From: DASYRM01 sp036004405
Lineage (GTDB): Bacteria; Acidobacteriota; Vicinamibacteria; Vicinamibacterales; UBA2999
Assembly: GCA_036004405.1 (NCBI GenBank)
Contig: DASYRM010000099.1
Coordinates: forward strand, 1-63,508
Length of the DNA stretch: 63,508 bases
Direction: 5' to 3'
The notes below the pieces were generated by a model. That model did no database searches. It had not been told where the DNA came from and saw only the letters and a list, made by a program, of their open reading frames with translations. Shown here one piece after another: positions 57,908 to 63,508 of the stretch (position 1 is its first letter; each line of letters begins with the position of its first letter). The translations under genes and the position numbers were made by a program.

Positions 57908-58149
57908 CACTCAGTCGCCGGGCGGAAGCCCACGATGCCGTTGGGGTCGGCCTCGACCCACTCCCCGTTGACCTTGATCACGATCGTGCCGACGGCCACG
58001 TTGCCGCGTTGGCCTTCAACGCGGAATCCGACGTCGCTGCCTGACAGGACTGTCGGCTTCACCGGAACGACGGGGCGGGCAATCTGTGCGTAGGCCCATC
58101 CGGCCCCAAACAACATCACAGCTGCAAATAGCATCATCAGGCGGCGCAT
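57907..58149 (-). CDS. Small secreted protein coupled to a TIGR03435 gene
   Basis: 80 residues with a signal peptide (LMMLFAAVMLFGAGWAYAQ) and a short beta-rich mature part (SGSDVGFRVEGQRGNVAVGT, IVIKVNGEWVEAD). The stop codon overlaps the ATG of the TIGR03435 gene. It is a candidate partner or substrate of that protein. No family recognised. Confidence 0.6.
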   Translation of the reverse strand: MRRLMMLFAAVMLFGAGWAYAQIARPVVPVKPTVLSGSDVGFRVEGQRGNVAVGTIVIKVNGEWVEADPNGIVGFRPATE

Positions 58150-58298
58150 AGCAGACCTACCCGACCTCGGGACTGCCCTCCTTCGGGGTCGTTCGTTGCC
58201 ACGCCAGTCTTAAAGACGCGCGATCTCGACGGTTGGCCTACTCCTTCGCGACAGTTCGGGACTCGAGATGGGCCCCGGCCTAGAATCTCCGTGGGAGC

Positions 58299-59063
58299 AT
58301 GAAGCGCTGGACCCTCGCGCTCGGCCAGCTGTTCGTCGCGTGTCAGCTGACCGCGGCAACCCAGCTCAACTCACCACTCGCGTTCGATGCGGCGGCGATC
58401 CGGGAGAACCGAGACCCCGGCACAGGAGGGACCCTGCGCGTCACGCCGGGCGGCAGCGTCCAAGCGCGCCACATGTCGGCCCGCGCACTCGTGGTCTTCG
58501 CCCATGAGCTGGAGCCGTATCAGCTCGTGGGCGAGCCGGCGTGGACTCGCTCGACGTACTACGATGTGGCAGCCCGACCGAGCGGCGCGGCCACGCGCGA
58601 ACAGGCGCGCGCCATGCTTCGAACCCTCCTCGTTGAGCGGTTCAAGCTGCGCACGCGCCTCGAGCGGCGCGAGCTCGACGGGTTTGCGTTGGTGCGCGAG
58701 CGGCCCGATCGGCTCGGACCCGGGCTCCGACCATCGACGCTCGACTGCGATGTTGTGGGAGCCACCGAAGCACGCTGCCGTGCCGGCGGCGTTACCGACG
58801 GGTCGATCGCCGCGGTCGGCGTCTCCATCGCCATCTTGTCCGGCGTGCTGCAGCGCGAGCTGAGTGCGCCGATCGCCAACGAGTCCGGGGTGACCGGCAC
58901 GTTCGACGTGGACCTGCGCTGGTCGAACGACCTGACGCCAACCGGCGACCTTCCGCCCCTTGTCACAGCCATCCGTGAGCAGCTCGGGCTACGGCTGCAG
59001 TCTCGCCGCGTGACGAGCGATGTGGTCGTGCTTGAGGAGATCAAGCGCCCACCCCCCGATTAA
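58299..59063 (+). CDS. TIGR03435-family secreted protein, divergent
   Basis: 254 residues. The N-terminal hydrophobic stretch (WTLALGQLFVACQLTAATQL) is followed by LAFDAAAIRENRDPGTGG, ARHMSARALVVFAHELEP, RAMLRTLLVERFKLRTRLER, VTGTFDVDLRWSND and LVTAIREQLGLRLQSRR with VVVLEEIKRPPPD. It is the least conserved of the complete copies. Its last 23 bp overlap the truncated DinB gene on the opposite strand. Confidence 0.85.
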   Translation: MKRWTLALGQLFVACQLTAATQLNSPLAFDAAAIRENRDPGTGGTLRVTPGGSVQARHMSARALVVFAHELEPYQLVGEPAWTRSTYYDVAARPSGAATREQARAMLRTLLVERFKLRTRLERRELDGFALVRERPDRLGPGLRPSTLDCDVVGATEARCRAGGVTDGSIAAVGVSIAILSGVLQRELSAPIANESGVTGTFDVDLRWSNDLTPTGDLPPLVTAIREQLGLRLQSRRVTSDVVVLEEIKRPPPD

Positions 59064-59517
59064 TCTCGCGATCTAACATCAGCACGGCTCCGCGAACCGT
59101 TGGCGTCGGCTTGTTGCCCAACCCTGCGACAGTCACCGGCTGATTGAAATTAGAATCGGTCGTCGTCTCATACACTGGGTCGCAGTAAGCCAGCGAATCG
59201 AGCACGGCCTTCAAGATTGCTGCCTTTCCAGTCACTCCCTCGAGATTCGTCGTTGACGGCGAAGGCGCACCTTTCGCCAGGGAGCAAAAGAGGAAGTTCG
59301 CATTTGCGATATGACCGAGGACCTCACCGAAGCTTCTGACCTGTGGTGTCGGCTTGAATGTGTAGTCCTCCGCCGGCATGGTCTCCGCTGCCTCTGCGAT
59401 ATTGCGGCGAATGGTCGCGTGCATCGACTTTGCGACCGCCGCAAGCGACGGCGACAGCGACGAGTCAGCGCCCGCGTCCGACGTCTGTGCCGATGCCGCG
59501 GTGGCCCGTGACGCCAA
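59041..59517 (-). pseudogene. Truncated DinB-family gene
   Basis: 158 residues resembling a secreted DinB protein: DSSLSPSLAAVAKSMHATIR, TFKPTPQVRSFGEVLGHIAN, ANFLFCSLAKGAPSPSTTN and NKPTPTVRGAVLM, where a usual DinB member continues toward a final N-x-E-H-Y-G-N metal site. Here it ends LDREINRGVGA instead, and no signal peptide opens the frame. The break lies at the 3' end of the neighbouring TIGR03435 gene, so it was probably cut by a rearrangement there. Confidence 0.72.
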
Positions 59518-59736
59518 AATCCCTAGGTGCCACCGTTCTAGGTCCCCAGTAACGCCGATCTGCCGACTGAAACGGCTTGCAGCTTGCGGGGATCCGTCGT
59601 CCCTCGGCGAATACTCGAGGACCTATGGCACTTGCGCCGCATGATGTCCCGCGCTGAAGCGTACTGCACAAGCCAGACGGTTCACGACTGGGCCAACGGC
59701 CTGAGCGCCCGCTCGCCAGCATCCCGGAATCTGCAA

Positions 59737-60180
59737 TCATTTGATTTCGTCCGTTCGTCCGGCTTCTCCCAAGGCTTGAAGGTCCTCCTGCTTGGTGTGC
59801 TCAAGCTAGGCCTTCCAGCGCTCAACGAGTTCATCCTCGCTGAGGCTCGCCGCGTCGACTCGCTTCTTCACAAGACCAGAGCCTATCTTTGCGATCTCGC
59901 CGGTCAGCGTTCGCCGAGTCGAGTATCCCGATCACGGGTGCGGAAAGCTGACCCCGTAGACAGCCACAAGATAGGCAGTGATTGAGTCAACGCCGGTGCA
60001 ATACCAGCGACCGGTAACGGAACTTCGCTTGAGGAGTTCAGGCGCGGCTGGTGAACTCGCCGCAATGACAAGCGTCGGGCAGTTCTGATGTGGTTCTCCC
60101 AGGAGCGCAATTAACGCGGCGCGCGGCCTAGGATGAGGGATCTGCTCTATGTCGAGCCGCTGGCAGCTCGGGTGTGTAGG
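59737..60180 (-). pseudogene. Remnant coding frame interrupted by two stops
   Basis: One minus-strand frame of 148 codons reads coherently through two in-frame stops (TGA at 59932-59934 and TAG at 59806-59808). Segments include CPTLVIAASSPAAPELLKRS, GRWYCTGVDSITAYLVAVYG, GEIAKIGSGLVKKRVDAASL, SEDELVERWKA and EDLQALGEAGRTDEIK, ending at TGA 59737. The composition is protein-like and continuous across each stop. No family was recognised, so the identity of the ancestor is unknown. Confidence 0.4.
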
Positions 60181-60475
60181 TCAACAGCCCTTCGAGCCTC
60201 GTGCACTCGATGCAATGAAATAGTCCCGGTCCTACGGCAGGATCGGGAAAGGCTGGCGGAAGAAGAAAGAGCCTGTCTTTAGGCATCCATAGAGTCCACG
60301 ACCACTATCAGTCGCACGGCATGCCAACATCACGCGACACCAGCTGTTCACCGCGGGTCGCCTGATGATACAGCGGTCGTTGTCAGGAAGGGGGAGGAGC
60401 AGCGTCGAAGCGACATCCTCAACGAGGACATCGACTGCTGATGCCGAACCGAAGGATTCAGGTTGGGTCCTGACA

Positions 60476-60518
60476 AACGCCGATCTGGCGAACGGACATA
60501 TCACGAGCGATTCGTCGC
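60476..60518 (+). repeat. 43-bp direct repeat, copy A
   Basis: Matches 63216-63258 in 42 of 43 positions (the difference is T/C at 60500). The sequence begins AACGCCGATCTGGCGAAC and ends GAGCGATTCGTCGC. The two copies are in the same orientation 2740 bp apart and bracket the truncated recombinase and two hypothetical genes. Confidence 0.85.
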
Positions 60519-60819
60519 TACAAGGCGACTTATGAAGAGTGATCGCCGACAGTCCTCGCTGACTGGCCCCCAGCTCCGGCGACGGGTTGTGATGATGACT
60601 ACGAAATTGAGGCGCCGTCAGTCTCATTGGCCTCACGGTTCGAGTCAATCGCTTTAGACCGGGCTAATAGACAGCCGCAGCGTGGTTTGTGCAGTCCAAA
60701 TTACGGAGACGCGACCTCGGCGCCTCTATTCGGAGGCGGCGTTGCAGTCAACGGTGGTAACGGGATTCGTCTTTGGCGAGGGACAGCCGGGAGCGTGGTA
60801 GTAGAATCCGCGCACCGGC

Positions 60820-61497
60820 ATGGCAGAAGACGAGGAGCCTGGAGCAGAACGGTCCGTGGCTCAGAAAGACGAGAGGATCATTCGCACAAATACCGTGCTG
60901 GCGGTCTCGGCGATCCTCCTGAGCGCCATTTCGGCCGGCGGCGTGATCTGGCAGGTGAAGGTCGCAGCCGACCAGCGCGCGGCGACCGTCTGGCCCTACA
61001 TTCAAGTCTTTCCGGCTCGAAACTCCTCGCCGCCGTTCTTCGCGATCCAGATGGTCAACGTTGGAGTGGGCCCAGCGTTGATTCGGTACTTCGCCGTCCG
61101 GGTTGACGACAAGCCCGTCCGGTCGTGGCGCGAGTTTCTCGCAGCTGTGTCAGTTGAGGACGCCGTGCGGCGTGCGCCGTTCGATGAGGGCGTCGTCACT
61201 GGGGCCGGATGGGTTATGGCTCCGCAGGTTCCCCTGAACGCCTTTACGACCGTGGCGCCGGAAGCTGTGAATGCGCTTCCGCCGCAGGCGTGGAGCCGCA
61301 TTCAAGTCTCGTACTGCTATTGTTCGATCTTCAAGGACTGCTGGTTGTCGGACTGGCAGGCGGCCACGCGCGGCGCCGATCCTCAGCCCATTGGGAGCTG
61401 CCCGACCGAGGGGAGGTTCGGAGTCGAGTGGTCCGAATTGGACCACTCGACCCCGGCTCGCCCGTCGGATGGCGGCTCCCCTCCGGTGGGTCGCTAG
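60820..61497 (+). CDS. Hypothetical protein with an N-terminal transmembrane segment
   Basis: 225 residues. A short charged N-terminus precedes one helix (NTVLAVSAILLSAISAGGVIW) followed by a soluble domain with YIQVFPARNSSPPFFAIQMV and VSYCYCSIFKDCWLSDW. The layout is like that of small single-pass membrane proteins in which the outer domain has a beta-sandwich. No family identified. It lies inside the segment bracketed by the 43-bp repeats. Confidence 0.62.
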   Translation: MAEDEEPGAERSVAQKDERIIRTNTVLAVSAILLSAISAGGVIWQVKVAADQRAATVWPYIQVFPARNSSPPFFAIQMVNVGVGPALIRYFAVRVDDKPVRSWREFLAAVSVEDAVRRAPFDEGVVTGAGWVMAPQVPLNAFTTVAPEAVNALPPQAWSRIQVSYCYCSIFKDCWLSDWQAATRGADPQPIGSCPTEGRFGVEWSELDHSTPARPSDGGSPPVGR

Positions 61498-61752
61498 GCC
61501 ATCGGGGGCACCGCGATGCCAACTGCGAGCCCGCAGTATCCCAGGTCACGAGACGATGATCTGCTCGCGCGTATGAAGCGTCGTATCGCCACGATGCACA
61601 GCACTTCGTGCAGATGAAACTCCAAGGTTAGCTGAAGCCGACGCGCCTGGATCGTGTTGCGCCGCGACTGGTTGCTGACGTCAGTCGCGATCAACGCCGC
61701 AGGGACGGCCGTTCGATGAAGCTGTCGGCGACGGTGAAGGAGGCCGTCGCCG

Positions 61753-62529
61753 ATGCCGAAGTCACAATCTCGCAGGAAGAAGATTCAGAAGCGCGTCCTG
61801 GCGCTCCCGGACCTCGAACAGACCAAGACCGCGGTGCTGAACAGCCTGACATCGGCCAGCGGTCAGCGGACCTACGACCACGCTATTCGCGAATTCGTCG
61901 CCTGGTACTGTTCGGAGCCGCGCCTTGCCTTCAACCGGACTGTCGTGCTCCGGTATCGCATTCACCTCGAACAGCGCGGGTATGCGCCTGCCACGATCAA
62001 CCTTCGGCTCGCTGCGGTTCGTCGTGTGGCGTACGAGGCGGCCGACGCAGGCCTCCTGAATCCAGAACTGGCAGGCATCCGTCGCGTGAAAGGCGTGCGC
62101 CGAATCGGAGTTCGTCTCGAGAACTGGCTGACGGCCGAGCAGGGCCGACGACTGCTCGAGTGCGTAACACCGTCGACAACCCGCGAGCTCCGAGATCACG
62201 CGATGGTCGCGATGTTGATTGGCTGCGGACTTCGGCGCGCCGAGCTGTTGGCACTGCGCGTCGAGTCGATCCAGCAACGGGAGGAGCATTGGGTCATCGC
62301 CGATCTGCTCGGCAAGGCTGGCCATGTGCGCACCGTGCCCATCCCGGTCTGGGTGAAGGTGGCCGTGGATGCGTGGACGTCGGCGGCTGCCATCACCAAC
62401 GGGCCAGTCTTTCGAGCCATCAACAAGGCGGGCCGGACGTGGGGAGACGGCATGTCGCCGAAGGTGCTGTGGGACGTGGTCCGCGCGACGGCCGCTCGCG
62501 CCGGCATCGACAATGTGCTCCGCTGCTGA
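61753..62529 (+). pseudogene. Tyrosine recombinase/integrase, C-terminally truncated
   Basis: 258 residues. The N-terminal SAM-like core-binding domain (TYDHAIREFVAWYCSEPRLA, TINLRLAAVRRVAYEA) is followed by the catalytic domain start with box I arginine in MLIGCGLRRAELLALRV and the beta-hairpin lysine in LLGKAGHVRTVPIP. The frame ends at AGIDNVLRC, before the expected H-x-L-R, H/W and nucleophilic Tyr. About 80 residues are missing, so it cannot be active. The truncation point sits at a hairpin (62527-62560). Confidence 0.82.
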
Positions 62530-62560
62530 CGGCGCGGCAGCGGCATTGTTGTCGCCGTCA
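62527..62560. repeat. Inverted repeat at the truncation point of the recombinase
   Basis: TGACGGCG (62527-62534) and CGCCGTCA (62553-62560) pair perfectly, with an 18-base spacer. The TGA stop of the truncated recombinase forms the start of the left arm. It may mark the breakpoint of the lost C-terminus. Confidence 0.5.
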
Positions 62561-62670
62561 CGTTGAACATCGCGCATGCGAACACGTCATCGCTTGCGCT
62601 GCGCGTCGCGCACGGATTCGCGCAACAGAGGCGCTGAGGACGCCGAGGCGCTTCGGCGCACCCGCCATGG

Positions 62671-63120
62671 TCAGGCGCTCGGCCACCGCTCGACAGTCAC
62701 TTTGAGCGCCTTGAGAATCGTGAGTGTCACGTTCAAGTTGTCGACGATTCGCACTCGATCGCTTCCGTCAGGCTCGCGAATGCCGACTTCCTGCACCGCG
62801 ACCACCCTTCCGTAAGGCCATGCGGATGGCGCCAACCCGACGAGCGTCTGCCGCAGGTCACGCGAGGCGACGACTCGCCGCCCATTCGGCACGCCCTTCG
62901 CGATCACTTCGATGCCGTCTGGTTGGATGACCAGCATGGGATTCGCCCACTGTCTCGCGTCATGGATCGATTTATACCGTTGCCCAACGGCAGGGCCAAT
63001 CCGTGGATCGAGTCGTTCGCGGTGAACGGAGTTGGCCTGCCCGGCAAGCACGCTCGTGGTGCAGACGATTGCGAGTACGAGGGCGCAGACGGTCTCCGTC
63101 ATCGTCATCCTCTTCGTCAT
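62671..63120 (-). CDS. Secreted hypothetical protein
   Basis: 149 residues with a signal peptide (TVCALVLAIVCTTSVLAGQ). The mature part is beta-rich: RYKSIHDARQWANPMLVIQP, DGIEVIAKGVPNGRRVVASR and RVRIVDNLNVTLTILKALKV. No family recognised. It lies between the truncated recombinase and the partial TIGR03435 gene, on the minus strand. Confidence 0.6.
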   Translation of the reverse strand: MTKRMTMTETVCALVLAIVCTTSVLAGQANSVHRERLDPRIGPAVGQRYKSIHDARQWANPMLVIQPDGIEVIAKGVPNGRRVVASRDLRQTLVGLAPSAWPYGRVVAVQEVGIREPDGSDRVRIVDNLNVTLTILKALKVTVERWPSA

Positions 63121-63148
63121 CGTCGGACTCCGTCACCATCGTGGCTGT

Positions 63149-63508
63149 TCAATCCACTAAGGCTCGGCCCGGTTCTTCCAGTGCTCGATGTAGCGCTGCC
63201 GGTCGGCGAGGAACTAACGCCGATCTGGCGAACGGACACATCACGAGCGATTCGTCGCCGCGGATTTGGGCTCTGGGATTCTGGTTTCGAAGCGAATTCT
63301 CCGACGGCCGCTCGATGCTGTCGATGACGATCATTTCCACTGGACCCTCGGTTGATCGCAACTGGACGCCGAGCTGTTCCTGCAGAGCGGTCGAGATCGG
63401 TACCGGCGCGGCGGATGGTCCGGCATCGGGCAGCGTCGACGGACCGAGGTAGTCGCTGACTGCGACGTTCGGCGTGAACTCCAGCACGAAGTTGAACGGC
63501 TGCTCGAA
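63149..63508 (-). CDS. TIGR03435-family gene, 5' cut by the window edge, extended 3' end
   Basis: The frame is open to the right edge. It shows the family C-terminus: STALQEQLGVQLRSTEGP and VEMIVIDSIERPSEN. The normal proteins stop there, but here translation would run on for about 50 residues (SLRNQNPRAQIRGDESLVMC onward) until the stop at 63149. The extension passes through the second 43-bp repeat (63216-63258). The natural stop seems to have been lost by a junction near 63295. Confidence 0.75.
   Translation of the reverse strand, partial: FEQPFNFVLEFTPNVAVSDYLGPSTLPDAGPSAAPVPISTALQEQLGVQLRSTEGPVEMIVIDSIERPSENSLRNQNPRAQIRGDESLVMCPFARSALVPRRPAALHRALEEPGRALVD
63216..63258 (+). repeat. 43-bp direct repeat, copy B
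   Basis: Second copy of the repeat at 60476-60518, 42 of 43 bases identical and in the same orientation. It lies in the read-through extension of the partial TIGR03435 gene. Confidence 0.85.

Larger units (their letters stand above)
59518..60819. other. 1.3-kb region with no intact gene
   Basis: Short frames on both strands in this stretch lack family features. It contains a decayed minus-strand reading frame (59737-60180) and one copy of a 43-bp direct repeat (60476-60518). GC content is lower than nearby. It is probably a graveyard of degraded genes next to the TIGR03435 cluster. Confidence 0.5.

Noticed and set aside
62527..63258. Integron attC-like sites near the truncated recombinase
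   Set aside because: A GTTGAAC core lies beside the hairpin, but no partner R'' core with the right spacing and no integron-type integrase extra domain are present.

Overview
The window is a high-GC bacterial chromosome segment that most likely comes from an Acidobacteriota member, probably class Vicinamibacteria. This is inferred from gene families: six TIGR03435-type secreted proteins, a TIGR03436 (acidobacterial VWFA-related) protein, an acidobacterial-type (ADOP) MacB-like permease with a PadR regulator, three DUF6152-like secreted proteins and a DUF2277 protein. There is no rRNA or tRNA gene, no CRISPR array and no intact transposase.

Layout. 0-5.4 kb: FAD oxidoreductase (LhgO-like), nucleotide-sugar genes rfbD and gmd, a coiled-coil methyltransferase, thiG and thiS. 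5.5-9.1 kb: a 1172-residue GltD-plus-DHODB-like flavoprotein resembling a fused NfnLS. 9-11 kb: small proteins and two adjacent internally deleted genes. 11-19.6 kb: glucokinase, a MerR/TPR protein, infA with a DEAD helicase, an AMP-ligase/ACP/PlsC fusion, an epimerase and a methyltransferase. 19.7-29.2 kb: frameshifted threonine dehydratase, a Phd/PIN toxin-antitoxin pair, CCA-transferase-like protein, M20 peptidase, proline dehydrogenase, PlsB-like acyltransferase, isocitrate/isopropylmalate-type dehydrogenase and DinB. 29.3-48.6 kb: envelope and secreted proteins, an ABC exporter, an ECF sigma/anti-sigma pair, a GntR-ABC-permease operon, an M1 peptidase operon, a PadR operon and a sugar dehydrogenase. 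48.6-55.9 kb: a secreted protein coupled to a BamA/TamA-like barrel, a second PadR with an ADOP permease, an AraC pseudogene, DUF4349 and DUF6152. 56-63.5 kb: a decayed accessory region with four TIGR03435 genes, a truncated DinB gene, a truncated tyrosine recombinase and two 43-bp direct repeats.

The most unusual signal is in the repeats. A dispersed hairpin family (about ten loci) has stems that vary with compensating changes and a conserved CTACG tail. It sits at gene 3' ends, and in eight cases its bases form the stop codon of the adjoining gene. One locus lies in frame inside a methyltransferase gene. A second family consists of 9-bp tandem repeats that begin at a TAG stop and place a further stop every 9 bp, twice ending in the ribosome binding site of the next gene. 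Together they suggest that gene termini are a preferred niche for repeat insertion or expansion in this genome. No mobilising enzyme for either family is encoded here.
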